From Falsiroseomonas algicola (lineage in GTDB: Bacteria; Pseudomonadota; Alphaproteobacteria; Acetobacterales; Acetobacteraceae), in assembly GCF_011040385.1 (NCBI RefSeq), contig NZ_JAAIKB010000015.1:1-64000 (forward strand): 64,000 bases of DNA. The letters are read 5' to 3'. Below are positions 32,362 through 42,584 of this stretch, piece after piece. The notes below the pieces were generated by a model. The model worked only from the letters and a program-made list of their open reading frames with translations. It was not told where the DNA came from and made no database searches. The position numbers and the translations under genes are program-made. Each line of letters opens with the position of its first letter. Within the stretch, counting starts at the first letter, position 1.

Positions 32362-35286
32362 GTGATCGCGCGGCCGCCGCCGCCCGTTGCGGAGGGGAGG
32401 CGATGCTGGCAAGCCTCTCCGCCCCCGATGCCGCAGCAACCACCGCCACCGCCGGTCACCTCGCCTGCCAGCGCTCCGCCCCGCCTGCCAGGCACCGGCC
32501 CGGCGGCGGAGGCCATGCGGGCGGTGGATTGGGCCGCGACCCCGCTCGGTCCATCGAGTGCCTGGCCGGCATCGCTGCGGACGCTGCTGGCCGTCATGGC
32601 GGGGGCGCGGCAGCCCATGCTCCTCGCCTGGGGCCCGGGGCGGGTTCTGTTCTACAACGATGCAGCGATCCCGCTGCTCGGCACCCGGCATCCGGCCGCC
32701 ATGGGCGTGCCGCACGCCGAGGCCGGGCTCGCGTGGCTTGGCCCGCTCCTCGACGGCGCCTTTGGCGGGGACGCCGTGCATCTCGATGACATCGCGCTGC
32801 CCCCGCCGCTTGCTGGCGCACCGGAGCCCGCGCATTTCGTGCTGTCCTGCACGCCGATCGCGGCCGAGGGTGGCGCGGCGGAGGGCGTGCTCTGCACCGC
32901 CACCGAAACCACGGCCGAGCGCGGGCTGCAACGCGCGCGGGAAGCCGGGGAGGCCCGCGCCCGCGCGGTGCTGGCCAGCATCACCGACGGCTTCATGGCC
33001 ATCGACCGCGACTGGCGCTTCACGGAACTGAACCGGGAAGCCCAGAGGATCCTCGGCCGTTCCGCCACGGACCTCGTCGGCCGCGTCATCTGGGCGGAGT
33101 ATCCCGGCCTGCTCGGTTCGCCCTTCGAGGATCTGTACCGCCACGCGCTGGAACAGGGGCAGGCGGGCTCCGCCACCGCCTTCTATCCCGATCACGACCG
33201 CTGGTACGAAGTCCGGGCCTTCCCGGCCCCCGATGGCCTGTCCGTCTTCTTCCGGGACGTGACGCCGGATCGCCGCGCCGCGGAGGCGCTGCGGGAGAGC
33301 GAGCTGCGCAGCCGCCTCGCACTCGCGGCCGCCGATCTCGGCATCTGGGAACATGACCTGACGGAGGATGTCCTGCGCCTCGATGCGCGGGCCCGCGCCC
33401 ATTTCGGCATCGACGCAGCGGCCACGCCCTTTGCCACCCTGCTGTCACGCATCCATCCCGAGGACCTGCCCCGGCTGAGGGCGATGGTCGCCGCGGCGCT
33501 GGACCCGGCGCGGCGCGGGCCGGTCGCCACGGAGTACCGGATCACGGATGGCGAGACGGTCCGCTGGCTGTCCATCTTCGGCCGTGTGGAGTTCGAGGGC
33601 TCCGGCGCCACCGCGCGCGCCATCCGCGGCATCGGCACCACGCAGGACATCACCGCCCGGAAGGCCGCGGAAGCGGCGCTGGAGGAGAGCGAGGCCCGCT
33701 TCCGCACCCTGGCCGACGCCATGCCGCAGATGGTCTGGTCCACCCGCCCGGATGGCTTCCACGACTACTACAACGCCCGCTGGTACGACTTCACCGGCAC
33801 GCCGGAAGGCTCCACGGACGGGGAGGGCTGGAACGACATGTTCCATCCCGAGGACCGGGAGACCGCCTGGGCCCGCTGGCGCCACAGCCTCGCCACCGGC
33901 GAGCCCTATGAGATCGAGTACCGGCTGCGCCGGCGCGACGGCGTCTATCGCTGGGTGCTCGGCCGCGCCCTGCCGCTGCGCGACGAGGCCGGCATCATCC
34001 AGCGCTGGTTCGGCACCTGCACCGATATCGACGACGCCAGGCAGGCGGCGGAGGTCCTGGCGCGCGGCCGGGCGGAGCTGGAACAGCTGGTAGAGGCCCG
34101 CACCGCCGACCTGCTGCGCGCGGCCGAGGAGCGGCGGCGGGCGGAGGAGGCCATGCTGCAGGCGGAGAAGCTTGCCGCCCTCGGCCAGCTCACCGGCGGC
34201 GTCGCGCACGACTTCAACAACCTGCTGCAGGTCGTCTCCTCCGGCGCGCAGCTGTTGCGCCGCCCGGGCCTGACGGAGCAGCGCAAGACCACGATCCTCG
34301 ATGGCATGGTCGCCGCCGGGCAGACGGCGCGGGAGCTGACCAACCAGCTCCTCGCCTTCGCGCGGCACCAGCCGCTGGCTCCCCAGGATTTCGACCTCAA
34401 CGCCCGGCTCCTCAGCCTGTCGCGTCTGCTGCGGCAGACGCTGGGTTCCGGCATCCGCATCACCACCGACTTCGCGCCCGATCTCTGGCAGGCGCATTGC
34501 GATCCCGGCCAGTTCGAGGTCGCGCTGCTGAACCTGGCGGTGAATGCGCGCGACGCCATGCCGCGCGGCGGCGCCCTGGTGCTCCGCACCCGCAACGCGA
34601 CGCTGCCGGCGGCCGGGGAGCGCCTGGCCGGCGACTACATCCAGCTCGCGGTGCAGGATTCCGGCACCGGCATGACGCCCGCCGTGCTGTCCCGCGTCTT
34701 CGAACCCTTCTTCACCACCAAGGGCGTCGGCCAGGGCTCCGGCCTCGGCCTGGCGCAGGTCTTCGGCTTCGTGCGCCAATCCGGCGGCGACATCTCGATC
34801 GAGAGCGAGCCCGGACGTGGCACCACCGTCCTGCTGCACCTGCCGCGCCGGGCAGGTGGCGGCTGCGCCACCCCGGCCGGCCCCGGCGCGGTGATCGAGG
34901 CGCTGCAGACCTCCCGCGGCCGGACCGTGCTGGTGGTGGAGGACAATGAGCAGGCGGGCGACTTCGCCGCGCAGATGCTGGAGGAACTGGGGTACCGCAC
35001 GCTGCGCGCCCTCGATGCCGCGGAAGCCCTGGCGCTGCTGGCGGAGGAAGGGGAGGGGATCGACGCCGTCTTCTCTGACATCGTCATGCCTGGCGCGATG
35101 GGCGGCATCGAGCTGGCGGCGGAGGTGCGGCGACGCTACCCGCGGCTCGCCATCGTGATGGCCACCGGCTACAGCGCGCGCCTGGCCGGGGGACGGACCT
35201 TGCCGGGCGTCGAGGTCCTGGCCAAGCCCTATCGGCTGGATGACCTGGCGGCAGCGCTGGCACGCGCTCTGGCCGGCCGTCCCTGA
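32362..35286 (+). CDS. Multi-PAS hybrid histidine kinase with C-terminal receiver
   Basis: Cytoplasmic sensor of up to 974 residues. The longest start is GTG at 32362 and adds a Pro-rich leader; an ATG at 32515, preceded by GGAGG and followed by RAVDWAATPLGPSSAW, fits the family better, so the true start is uncertain. Three or four PAS domains follow (about 60-560), with PAC ends FFRDVTPDRRAAEALRESE and GTTQDITARKAAEAALEESE. A coiled segment leads to the HisKA His616 (GGVAHDFNNLLQ), the HATPase motifs (LLNLAVNARDAMPRGG, GLGLAQVFGFVRQSGG), and a receiver with Asp906 (AVFSDIVMPG). No transmembrane segments, and no cognate regulator gene adjacent. A hairpin terminator follows 8 bp after the stop. 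Confidence 0.92.
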   Translation: MIARPPPPVAEGRRCWQASPPPMPQQPPPPPVTSPASAPPRLPGTGPAAEAMRAVDWAATPLGPSSAWPASLRTLLAVMAGARQPMLLAWGPGRVLFYNDAAIPLLGTRHPAAMGVPHAEAGLAWLGPLLDGAFGGDAVHLDDIALPPPLAGAPEPAHFVLSCTPIAAEGGAAEGVLCTATETTAERGLQRAREAGEARARAVLASITDGFMAIDRDWRFTELNREAQRILGRSATDLVGRVIWAEYPGLLGSPFEDLYRHALEQGQAGSATAFYPDHDRWYEVRAFPAPDGLSVFFRDVTPDRRAAEALRESELRSRLALAAADLGIWEHDLTEDVLRLDARARAHFGIDAAATPFATLLSRIHPEDLPRLRAMVAAALDPARRGPVATEYRITDGETVRWLSIFGRVEFEGSGATARAIRGIGTTQDITARKAAEAALEESEARFRTLADAMPQMVWSTRPDGFHDYYNARWYDFTGTPEGSTDGEGWNDMFHPEDRETAWARWRHSLATGEPYEIEYRLRRRDGVYRWVLGRALPLRDEAGIIQRWFGTCTDIDDARQAAEVLARGRAELEQLVEARTADLLRAAEERRRAEEAMLQAEKLAALGQLTGGVAHDFNNLLQVVSSGAQLLRRPGLTEQRKTTILDGMVAAGQTARELTNQLLAFARHQPLAPQDFDLNARLLSLSRLLRQTLGSGIRITTDFAPDLWQAHCDPGQFEVALLNLAVNARDAMPRGGALVLRTRNATLPAAGERLAGDYIQLAVQDSGTGMTPAVLSRVFEPFFTTKGVGQGSGLGLAQVFGFVRQSGGDISIESEPGRGTTVLLHLPRRAGGGCATPAGPGAVIEALQTSRGRTVLVVEDNEQAGDFAAQMLEELGYRTLRALDAAEALALLAEEGEGIDAVFSDIVMPGAMGGIELAAEVRRRYPRLAIVMATGYSARLAGGRTLPGVEVLAKPYRLDDLAAALARALAGRP

Positions 35287-35294
35287 CAAGGAAA

Positions 35295-35328
35295 GGGCCG
35301 GACCAGGCCCCGTGGCGCGGTCCGGCCC
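35295..35328 (+). terminator. Hairpin terminator of the hybrid kinase gene
   Basis: Perfect 10-bp stem GGGCCGGACC / GGTCCGGCCC with a 14-base loop, starting 8 bp after the kinase stop codon. There is no clear T-tract, common in such GC-rich genomes. Confidence 0.65.
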
Positions 35329-35665
35329 CCTCGGTCAGCCAGGAATGGATGACGCGAAGACACGATGCAGGGACATCGTGGCGAGCGCCAAAGGGGGGAA
35401 TGGCCGAATCCTGCGCAGCAAGGCGCCGCACGGCCGACCCGTCCCGTGTTTCCGCAGCCTGCTGATACCGCCGAGCACATGTCGTGGCCTGCGGCCGGCA
35501 CTGCCTGCCAAGGCCGCGACGGGTGCCCATGCGCGTTGCCGCGCAACGTGCATGGGCACCCGGAATGCGCCCCGCCGCCTATGCGGCGAAGCCAAGGAAA
35601 TCGGAGGTTTCTGCCCGGCGTAGGGGGAAGGCCTGAAGCGGTGACGCGAAAGGGCCGCTGCCTGC
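35329..35665. other. Convergent intergenic region without a gene
   Basis: Between the hybrid kinase terminator and the end of the third efflux operon. Open frames here have no ribosome-binding site and no recognisable domain. The notable content is a 41-bp near-perfect hairpin (35521-35561) and a short GCCGCC/GGCGGC-type stem around 35577. I see no promoter. Confidence 0.6.
35521..35561. repeat. 19-bp hairpin with a 3-base loop
   Basis: Left arm 35521-35539 starts GGGTGCCCATG; right arm 35543-35561 is its complement with a single difference, a possible G-U pair in RNA. It lies between convergent transcription units and could act as a bidirectional terminator or be a copy of an extragenic palindromic repeat. 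Confidence 0.6.
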
Positions 35666-37111
35666 TCATGGCGGGAGGGAGGAAGGGACGTGGCCGGTCA
35701 GGACGCCCCCGCCCAGGGCGACGTGCAGCGCCACGGTGTCGCTGAAGCGTGCCGCCGTCGCCTGGACGAGCGCGATGCGGGCGCGCGCATCGGCCTGCTG
35801 CGCGGCCAGGACCTCCAGCAGCGAGACGGCGCCAAGGCGCTGCTGCCGCCGCGCGATCTCCAGCGATTGCGCCGCGACGCGCGCCGCCTCGCGGCGGGCG
35901 CGCAGCTCTTCGGCATCCGACCCGATCGCGCGGAGTGCGTCCGCGACATCGCGGAACGCCCCCAACACCGCCGCCCGGTAGCGGGCGGCGGCGGCATCCC
36001 GCGCGGCGATGGCGGCCTCCCGCTGGCCCGCCAGCCGTCCCCCCTGGAACAGCGGCTGCGTCAGGCCTGCCGCCACCGACCAGATCAGCCCCTGCGGCGT
36101 GAAGGCATCCACGCCTGGCGCCTGAGCGGTGCCGTAGGCCGCGGTCAAGGGCAGCCGCGGCAGCATGTTCGCGGTGGCCACGCCGATGCCGGCATTGGCC
36201 GCCCGCAACGCGGCCTCCGCCGCCAGGATGTCCGGCCGTTGCCGCACCAGCGCGGAGGGCAGGCTGACGGGCAGCGTCTCCGGCAGGCGCAGCGCGTCCA
36301 GCGCCGGCAGCGGGCGATCCGGCGTGCCGCCCAGCAGGACCGTGATCAGCGTCCGTCGCGCCTCCACCGCCTTCTGCAGGGCCGGAAGCTCGGCCCGCCG
36401 CTGCATCACCTCGGCCTCCTGCAGCAACACCTCGCCGCGCGGCACGGCCCCCAGGGCGAGGCGGCTGCGCAGCAGGCGGAGGCTGTCCTCGGCCACCGCG
36501 ATGATCTCCCGGGTCGCCGTCAGCTGCGCCTGCAGGGCCGCCTCCTCGATGACGGCGTTGATGAGGTTGCCGCTGACGCCGAGCGCCGCCGCGGCCAGTT
36601 CGAAGCCTTGGCGGTCGGCCTCCGCCACCAGCCCCTCGACCTCGCGGCGGGTGCCGCCGAACAGGTCGGGCGCGTAGCTCACCTCCAGCCGCGCGGTGCG
36701 CAGGCTGTAGGGGGAGGACGCGGCCGGCGCCGGCTCCGCCCTCTGCCGCGTGGCCTGCGCGCCGAGCCCGAGCGAGGGGTAGAAGCCGCCACGCCCGGCG
36801 GCGACCAGCGCCTCCGCCTGGCGCAGCGTCGCGCGCGCCGCCTCCAGCCCCGCATTGTGCCGGAGCGCTTCGGCCACCAGCGCGTCCAGCTCCGGGGAGC
36901 CGAAGGCGCGCCACCATTCGGCCGGGACGGGCGCCCCAGGCACGAAGCGCTGCGCCGCCTCGCCCGCGGTGCCTGCGTCCGGATCCGGCGGGCGTATGGG
37001 GCCGTAGCCGGCCGCCGCGGGCGCGGCGGGCCGATCGAAATCCGGGCCCAGGGTGCATCCGGCGCAGCACAGAAGGGCCAGCCCGGCGAGGAGGGATCGG
37101 CGATTGCGCAT
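35666..37111 (-). CDS. Outer-membrane efflux lipoprotein, NodT/OprM family (third RND operon)
   Basis: Outer-membrane channel subunit of 481 residues. The start is ATG at 37111, giving the lipoprotein signal MRNRRSLLAGLALLCCAGC; the frame is open upstream but those residues are a shadow of the permease gene. Family segments: GAPVPAEWWRAFGSPELDALVAEAL, LEVSYAPDLFGGTRREVEGL and LPSALVRQRPDILAAEAALRAANAGIG. It is the last gene of the operon, 2 bp after the permease stop. Completes a self-contained tripartite pump. Confidence 0.9.
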   Translation of the reverse strand: MRNRRSLLAGLALLCCAGCTLGPDFDRPAAPAAAGYGPIRPPDPDAGTAGEAAQRFVPGAPVPAEWWRAFGSPELDALVAEALRHNAGLEAARATLRQAEALVAAGRGGFYPSLGLGAQATRQRAEPAPAASSPYSLRTARLEVSYAPDLFGGTRREVEGLVAEADRQGFELAAAALGVSGNLINAVIEEAALQAQLTATREIIAVAEDSLRLLRSRLALGAVPRGEVLLQEAEVMQRRAELPALQKAVEARRTLITVLLGGTPDRPLPALDALRLPETLPVSLPSALVRQRPDILAAEAALRAANAGIGVATANMLPRLPLTAAYGTAQAPGVDAFTPQGLIWSVAAGLTQPLFQGGRLAGQREAAIAARDAAAARYRAAVLGAFRDVADALRAIGSDAEELRARREAARVAAQSLEIARRQQRLGAVSLLEVLAAQQADARARIALVQATAARFSDTVALHVALGGGVLTGHVPSSLPP

Positions 37112-37113
37112 GG

Positions 37114-40100
37114 TCAGCCCCCCGTGCCCGGCGCCGCGGCGTCGTCCTGCCGCGCGCCAGGCGGGTTCGCCCCGGCGCGCCCGGCGAGCAGCCGGTAGAA
37201 GAGCGGGACCAGGAAGGTCGCCAGGACGGTCGCCGCCAGCATGCCGCCGACCACGGCGACGCCGATCGAGACCCGGCTGCCGGAGCCGGCCCCGGTGCTG
37301 ACGGCCAGCGGCAGGCAGCCCAGGATGAAGGCGAGCGACGTCATCACGATCGGCCGGAAGCGCAGCCGCGCGGCCGCCAGCGCGGCCTCGGCGGCGGAGC
37401 GGCCGGCCCGGTGCTCGAGCGCCGCGTACTCGACGATCAGGATGCCGTTCTTGGCGGCGAGGCCGACCAGGGTGATGAGGCCGACCTGGAAGTAGATGTC
37501 GTTGTTCACCCCGGTCAGCCACGCCGCCAGCAGGGCGCCGAACAGGCCGAAGGGCACGGCCACCATCACGGCGAGCGGCAGCGTCCATCGTTCGTACTGC
37601 GCGGCCAGGATCAGGAAGACCATGACGATGCCGAAGCCCAGGACCAGCGGCGCGGTCGTGGCGGCCGCCTGCTCCTGGAAGGCGGTGCCGCTCCAGGCGA
37701 TGGCGAAGCCCCGTGGCAGGCTGGCCGCCGCGACCTCCTGCAGGGCCGCGAGCGCCTGGCCGGAGGAATAGCCGGGCGCGGCGCTGCCATTGATGCTGGC
37801 CGCGCGGTGGACGTTGAACCGTTCCACCAGGTCGCTGCCGACCACGCGGGTCACGCCGAGCATCGTGCTGGCGGGGACCATCTCGCCATTCGCGGCCCGG
37901 ACGAAGACGCGGCCGAGGTCGTCTGGGCCCCGCCGGTCTTCCGCCTCGGATTGCAGATAGACCCGGTGGTTCCGCCCCATCATCGTGAAGTCGTTGACGT
38001 AGAGGCCACCGAAACTGGTCTGGACCGCCTCGAACAGGTCGGGGAGCGCCACGCCGCGCGCCTTCGCCGACTCCCGGTCGATGTCGAGCCGGTAGCGCGG
38101 CACGTTGGTCTGCAGGGTGGTGCTCAGTTCGGCCAGTTCCGGCCTCCGGGCGGCGGCCCGCAGCAGGTCCTGCACCGCCGCCGCCAGGGCCACCGGCCCC
38201 GCGCCGCCGCGGTCGAGGACCTTCAACTCGAAGCCGCCGACATTGCCCAGCCCGTCGATGGGGGGCGGATTGAAGGCCGTGACGGCGGCGTCCCGCACGG
38301 CGGCGAGGCTGTCGGACAGGCCCGCCGCCAGCATCCGCGCATCCTGCCCGGGGGCGGTGCGGGCGGACCAGTCCTGCAGTTCCACGAAGGCGGCCCCCGC
38401 GCTGCTGCTGCTGCCGTTGGAGAGCAGGTTGAAGCCCGCGAAGGAGATGACGGAGCGGACGCTCGGATCCGCCCGCAGGAGCCGCTCGACCTCCGCCCCG
38501 GCCGCGGCGGTGCGCTCCAGCGCGGTCGCCGGCGGCAGGGTCCAGGCGACCAGGATGCTGCCCTGGTCCTCATCGGGGACGAGACCGCCAGGCACCGACC
38601 GGAACAACAGGACGGTCAGGCCGCAGACCATGGCCAGCGACAGCAGGCCCGCGAGGCCTCGGCGGAGGAAGAAGCGGACCCCGGCGATGTAGCCGCCGGC
38701 CAGGCGCGCGAAAGCGGCGTTGAACAGGCGGAACGGCAGCGCCGGCCGTCCCGTGCGGGGCCGGAGCAGCATGGCGCAGAGCGCCGGGGTCAAGGTCAGG
38801 GCGACGAGGCCGGACAGCGTGACGGCGATGGCGATGGTGATCGCGAACTGCCGGTAGAGCTCCCCGTTCAGCCCGCCGAGGAACCCCACCGGCACGAAGA
38901 CCGCACAGAGCGCCAGCACGATGGCGATGACCGGGCCGGTGACTTCCTCCATCGCGCGGATCGCGGCCTGGCGGGGCGACAGCCCCGCCTCGGCCATCAG
39001 GCGCTCGACATTCTCCACCACCACGATGGCGTCGTCGACGACGATGCCGATGGACAGGATCAGGCCGAACAGCGTCAGCAGGTTGATCGAGAATCCGAGG
39101 ACGTGGAGCCCGGCGAAGGTGCCGATGATCGAGACCGGGATCGCGATCAGCGGGATGATCGCGGCCCGCCAGGTCTGCAGGAACAGGAAGACCACACCGA
39201 CCACCAGCAGGGCCGCCTCGACGAAGGTCGCGACCACCTGCCGGATGGAGACCCGGACGAAGGTCGTGGTGTCGTAGGGGATGGAGAAGGCGATGCCGTG
39301 CGGCATGGCGGCTGCCAGCGCCTCCATGCGGGCGGCGACCGCCCGCATGGTCGCAAGGGCGTTGGCCCCGGGCTGCAGGTAGATGCCGAAGGGCGCGCTC
39401 GGGCGGCCATCGAGCGTGCCGGCGAAGTCGTATTGCTGCGCGCCCAGTTCCACGCGCGCGACGTCGCGAAGCCGCAGCGCGGAGCCGTCCGGGCGCGCCC
39501 GCAGGATGATGTCGCCGAAGGCCTGTGCGTCGGGCAGGCGTCCCCGCGTGGTCATCGCGGTGGTATGGGCCCCGCCGGTGCCGGGGACGGCATTGACCTG
39601 TCCGGCGGCGAATTCCTGGTTCTGTTCCCGGATGGCGGCCGCGACGTCGGACGGCGCCAGCGCGTGCTGCGCCAGCGCCTCCGGCCGCAGCCAGATCCGC
39701 ATGGCGTATTCCTTCTGGCCGAACAGCTCGACATTGCCGACGCCGGGCACGCGCCGGATCTCGTCGATCACGTTCCGCAGCGCGTAGTTGCTGAGGTAGA
39801 TCTCGTCGAAGCGGTCGGTGGTGGCGGTCAGCGCCAGCACCGCCAGGAAGGCGCTGGACTGCTTGGTGACGGTGACGCCGACGCGCTGCACCTCCGCAGG
39901 CAGGGACGCGAGGACGCCCTGCACGCGGTTGCTGACGGCGATGGCGGCCCGGTCGGGATCGGTGCCGATGTCGAAGCTGACACTCAGCGCCGCGCTGCCG
40001 TCGGTGCTGGTCGATTGCAGGTAGATCAGCCGCTCGACGCCGTTGATGGCCTGCTCCAGGGGGGCGGCCACCGTCTGGGCGACCGTCTCGGCATCGGCGC

Positions 40101-40254
40101 CGGCGTAGTTGGCCTGCACCACGACCTGGGGTGGCACGATCTCCGGGTATTGCGCGACCGGCAACACGCGCAGGGCCAGGATGCCGGCGAGCACGATGAG
40201 GAGGGAGATGACGGCGGCCAGGACGGGACGCGCGACGAAGAAGCGGGCGGTCAC
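37114..40254 (-). CDS. RND efflux permease, HAE-1 family (third RND operon)
   Basis: Inner-membrane exporter of 1046 residues starting at a GTG (40254) that overlaps the adaptor stop by 4 bp. The frame continues open upstream through the adaptor gene, giving a false 1396-residue fusion; the true N-terminus is [21 protein letters not shown]. The TM4 motif is [23 protein letters not shown]10 is [16 protein letters not shown], both AcrB/MexF form. The start choice matches the usual RND beginning. The pump is likely controlled by the divergent TetR at 41627. Confidence 0.92.
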   Translation of the reverse strand: MTARFFVARPVLAAVISLLIVLAGILALRVLPVAQYPEIVPPQVVVQANYAGADAETVAQTVAAPLEQAINGVERLIYLQSTSTDGSAALSVSFDIGTDPDRAAIAVSNRVQGVLASLPAEVQRVGVTVTKQSSAFLAVLALTATTDRFDEIYLSNYALRNVIDEIRRVPGVGNVELFGQKEYAMRIWLRPEALAQHALAPSDVAAAIREQNQEFAAGQVNAVPGTGGAHTTAMTTRGRLPDAQAFGDIILRARPDGSALRLRDVARVELGAQQYDFAGTLDGRPSAPFGIYLQPGANALATMRAVAARMEALAAAMPHGIAFSIPYDTTTFVRVSIRQVVATFVEAALLVVGVVFLFLQTWRAAIIPLIAIPVSIIGTFAGLHVLGFSINLLTLFGLILSIGIVVDDAIVVVENVERLMAEAGLSPRQAAIRAMEEVTGPVIAIVLALCAVFVPVGFLGGLNGELYRQFAITIAIAVTLSGLVALTLTPALCAMLLRPRTGRPALPFRLFNAAFARLAGGYIAGVRFFLRRGLAGLLSLAMVCGLTVLLFRSVPGGLVPDEDQGSILVAWTLPPATALERTAAAGAEVERLLRADPSVRSVISFAGFNLLSNGSSSSAGAAFVELQDWSARTAPGQDARMLAAGLSDSLAAVRDAAVTAFNPPPIDGLGNVGGFELKVLDRGGAGPVALAAAVQDLLRAAARRPELAELSTTLQTNVPRYRLDIDRESAKARGVALPDLFEAVQTSFGGLYVNDFTMMGRNHRVYLQSEAEDRRGPDDLGRVFVRAANGEMVPASTMLGVTRVVGSDLVERFNVHRAASINGSAAPGYSSGQALAALQEVAAASLPRGFAIAWSGTAFQEQAAATTAPLVLGFGIVMVFLILAAQYERWTLPLAVMVAVPFGLFGALLAAWLTGVNNDIYFQVGLITLVGLAAKNGILIVEYAALEHRAGRSAAEAALAAARLRFRPIVMTSLAFILGCLPLAVSTGAGSGSRVSIGVAVVGGMLAATVLATFLVPLFYRLLAGRAGANPPGARQDDAAAPGTGG

Positions 40255-41336
40255 GGCCGGGCCTCCTGCGCGTCCACGACCGCACCTTCCGTCACCTTCG
40301 CGACGCCCTCGGCGATCACCCGGTCGCCGGCCCGCAGGCCCTCCTCGATCACCCATTCCTCGCCCAGCAGGCGGCCGAGGCGCAGGGCGCGGCGCTCCGC
40401 CCTGCTGTCCGGGCCGAGCACATAGGCGAAGGGCCCCTGGATGTCCTGCTGCACCGCCGATTGCGGGATGCGGATGGCGTCGCGCAGGCGGCCGGAGACA
40501 CGGATGCGCACGAACTGCCCGGGGCGCAGGCGGTGGCCGGCATTGGGGAGGGTCGCCCGCGCGCGCACGGTGCCGGTGGCGGGATCGACGGTCGCCTCCG
40601 TGAAGCTGACCCTGCCCTGCGGTCCGCCATCCGGGCCCAGCACCACCTCCGCCTGCAGGTCCGGCCCATCGCCCGCGGACAGGGCCGCCAGATCGGGAAG
40701 ATGGAAGGCGAAGGCGACCTGGACCGGGTCGAGCTGCGTGATGCGGGTCAGCAGCGAATTGGCCTCGCCCGTGCCGACCAGGCTGCCCTCTGGCATGGCC
40801 TCGAGGCTGGTGAAGCCGGCGATGGGCGCCGTGACGGTGGAGTAGCCGAGCTCGAGCCGCGACGTCGCCAGGCGTGCGCTCGCCGCCGCCAGGGCGGCTT
40901 CGGCCTGCGCGAGGGCGAAGACGGCGTCGTCGCGATCCTTCTCGCTGCCCGCCGCGGCGCGCAGCAGGGCCGCCGTGCGCTGCTGGTCGCGCCGGGCGCG
41001 CTGTGTCGTCGCCTCGGCTTCCTGGACCTGCGCCGTGGCGAGGTTCACCGCCGCCTGGTAGGGCGCCGGGTCGATCAGGAAGAGGACGTCGCCTTCCCGG
41101 ACCTCGCTGCCTTCCGTGAAGGCGCGCCGCAGCAGGATGCCGCCGACCCGCGCGCGCACCTCGGTCTGGCGCGTGGCGGTGACCCGGCCACCATAGGTGA
41201 AGGCCAGCGGCGTCGGCCTGGGCCGTACCTCCACGATGCCGACCCTGGGCGGCGGCCTGGAGGGCTCCCGGGACTGCGGTTCCTCGCCGCAGGCGGCGAG
41301 CCATAGGAGGACGGGGAGGGTGTAGCGGCGCTGCAT
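40251..41336 (-). CDS. RND periplasmic adaptor lipoprotein (third RND operon)
   Basis: Membrane-fusion adaptor of about 361 residues from the ATG at 41336 (a GTG three codons earlier, 41345, is also possible). The N-terminus [17 protein letters not shown] is a lipoprotein signal, so it is anchored by lipid, as in AcrA/MexA. The lipoyl halves are [19 protein letters not shown] and [22 protein letters not shown], with a coiled hairpin between. It is the first gene of the operon, overlapping the permease by 4 bp. An AT-rich operator-like stretch is upstream before tetR. Confidence 0.9.
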   Translation of the reverse strand: MQRRYTLPVLLWLAACGEEPQSREPSRPPPRVGIVEVRPRPTPLAFTYGGRVTATRQTEVRARVGGILLRRAFTEGSEVREGDVLFLIDPAPYQAAVNLATAQVQEAEATTQRARRDQQRTAALLRAAAGSEKDRDDAVFALAQAEAALAAASARLATSRLELGYSTVTAPIAGFTSLEAMPEGSLVGTGEANSLLTRITQLDPVQVAFAFHLPDLAALSAGDGPDLQAEVVLGPDGGPQGRVSFTEATVDPATGTVRARATLPNAGHRLRPGQFVRIRVSGRLRDAIRIPQSAVQQDIQGPFAYVLGPDSRAERRALRLGRLLGEEWVIEEGLRAGDRVIAEGVAKVTEGAVVDAQEARP

Positions 41337-41581
41337 GCGGGTCACCGGACGGAGGGCACGACAGGAGGGCGGGCCGCCACGCGGCTGCCCGGTTCCCGAA
41401 AGGCTTCAGGAGGGAAGGAAGGACGGTTGCGGGTTCAGCCGGCCGGAGACATCGTGCCAGGCGGCCCGGCGGGGGGCGTGGCGGGCCCGGACGGGCGGGA
41501 AGCGCCGGATGGGGCTGGCATGGAACCTCGGCTGCGGGGACGGCCGTGCCTGGCGGCTTGCCAGGCAGGGCGGTGGTCGAT

Positions 41582-41610
41582 AGAAATAAATATGTACGTA
41601 TTCGTATTAG
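41582..41610. promoter_or_regulatory. AT-rich promoter/operator with TACG-TATT-CGTA dyad
   Basis: A 29-bp stretch (tagaaataaatatgtacgta and on to ttcgtatta) stands out in a 70% GC setting. It contains the dyad TACGTATTCGTA, which also includes the palindrome TACGTA. It ends 17 bp before the tetR ATG and lies between divergent tetR and efflux genes, the standard place for a TetR operator and promoter. Confidence 0.55.
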
Positions 41611-41626
41611 GCGTCAAGGTGGGTCC

Positions 41627-42178
41627 ATGGGGCGTCGGCCGACGATCGACCGCGAGAAGGTTCTCGACATCGTGGAGGCCATCCTGCTCAGGGACGGCAC
41701 GGCGGGGCTGACGATCGACGCCGTCGCCAGGGCCGCAGACATCTCCAAGGGCGGGGTCCAGTCCCGCTTCGGGACGAAGAACGACCTGATCGCTGCCCTG
41801 CTGGAGCGCGGTGACCGGGAGTACCTCGCCCAGGTGACTGCCGCGGTGGGGCTCTCCCCGGGGCCCGTGGATGCGGTCCGGGGCAATGTCGCGGCATCGC
41901 TGGCGATGGCCCTCGCCAATGGGGGGAAGGCGAGGGCCGCGGCCTTCCTGGCGGCGATGATCGAGGCGCGCGAGCACCTCGCCAGTGTCAGCACCTGGTA
42001 CCGGGACAGGTTCGGCGGGCTCGACCTTGAGTCGGAGGAAGGGCGCCGCGCCCGCCTTGCCCTGTTCGCGACCGAGGGAGCCTTCATCCTGGACGCGCTG
42101 GGCTTCTTCCGGCTGCAGGAGGAGGAGTGGCGCAGCCTGGCCGCGGATCTCGATGCGCTGATCGAGGGGAAGCTCTGA
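41627..42178 (+). CDS. TetR/AcrR-family regulator, probable repressor of the third RND operon
   Basis: Regulator of 183 residues. ATG at 41627 with AAGGTGGG upstream; the frame is open earlier (41546) but that would run through the operator region. The helix-turn-helix is VLDIVEAILLRDGTAGLTID followed by AVARAADISKGGVQSRFGTKNDLI, typical of TetR_N. The C-terminal domain (AAAFLAAMIEAREHLASVSTWY) fits TetR_C_37-like members. Divergent from the adaptor-permease-channel operon with an AT-rich dyad between. Ligand unknown. Confidence 0.88.
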   Translation: MGRRPTIDREKVLDIVEAILLRDGTAGLTIDAVARAADISKGGVQSRFGTKNDLIAALLERGDREYLAQVTAAVGLSPGPVDAVRGNVAASLAMALANGGKARAAAFLAAMIEAREHLASVSTWYRDRFGGLDLESEEGRRARLALFATEGAFILDALGFFRLQEEEWRSLAADLDALIEGKL

Positions 42179-42452
42179 GCGCCCGCCGGCAAGGGCACCT
42201 CAAGGGAAGGGCTAGCTGAGGTCGCGCGTCACGGCTGACGTCCAGGTCCGGTGCCTGTTCAGCGGATCCTCATCCCGGGCAAGGCGGACGAGTTCATGGT
42301 GGCTCGGTGCTCCCGCCCGGACCGGCGCCGAAGCGAGCGGCGCATTGTCCTCGGCACGGTCCCTTCGGCACGTCGGCAAAGTCTCCCGTCCTTTGTCGGG
42401 CTCTCCAAGGTCACGTTAGGATGTTTCGGTTCCGTTCTGTCTCGCGCGCATG
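42179..42452. other. Intergenic region without a gene between tetR and glnA terminator
   Basis: About 270 bp between the convergent tetR and glnA units. A 74-codon plus-strand frame at 42251 has biased, Arg/Ser-rich composition and no ribosome-binding site, so I do not call it. A small CGGCACGGTCCCTTCGGCACG stretch forms no stable stem. Nothing else seen. Confidence 0.5.
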
Positions 42453-42491
42453 AAAAAGGCCGGGTCGCGTCATGATGAACGCGACCCGGCC
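42453..42491 (-). terminator. Rho-independent terminator of glnA
   Basis: A perfect 13-bp GC-rich stem (42458-42470 with 42479-42491, key part GGCCGGGTCGCG) with an 8-base loop. On the minus strand it is followed by five T (42457-42453). It lies 93 bp past the glnA stop codon. This is the clearest intrinsic terminator in the window. Confidence 0.88.
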
Positions 42492-42584
42492 CCGCATCGA
42501 CCGGCACTCAGTGGCACGCTGACGCAGCGTCTCCAAGCGAACGTCAGGCGCCCCCGAGTGCCCGATCCAACAAGGAAAACCTCG

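Noticed and set aside
35240..35623. Plus-strand frame between kinase and efflux genes
   Set aside because: It runs through a terminator hairpin and a 41-bp palindrome, and has no protein-like composition.
37114..41304. Apparent 1396-residue adaptor-permease fusion
   Set aside because: The upstream 349 residues are the adaptor gene read in another frame; the GTG at 40254 gives the normal RND start.
42251..42475. 74-codon plus-strand frame after tetR
   Set aside because: No ribosome-binding site, Arg/Ser-rich composition, and its end overlaps the glnA terminator.
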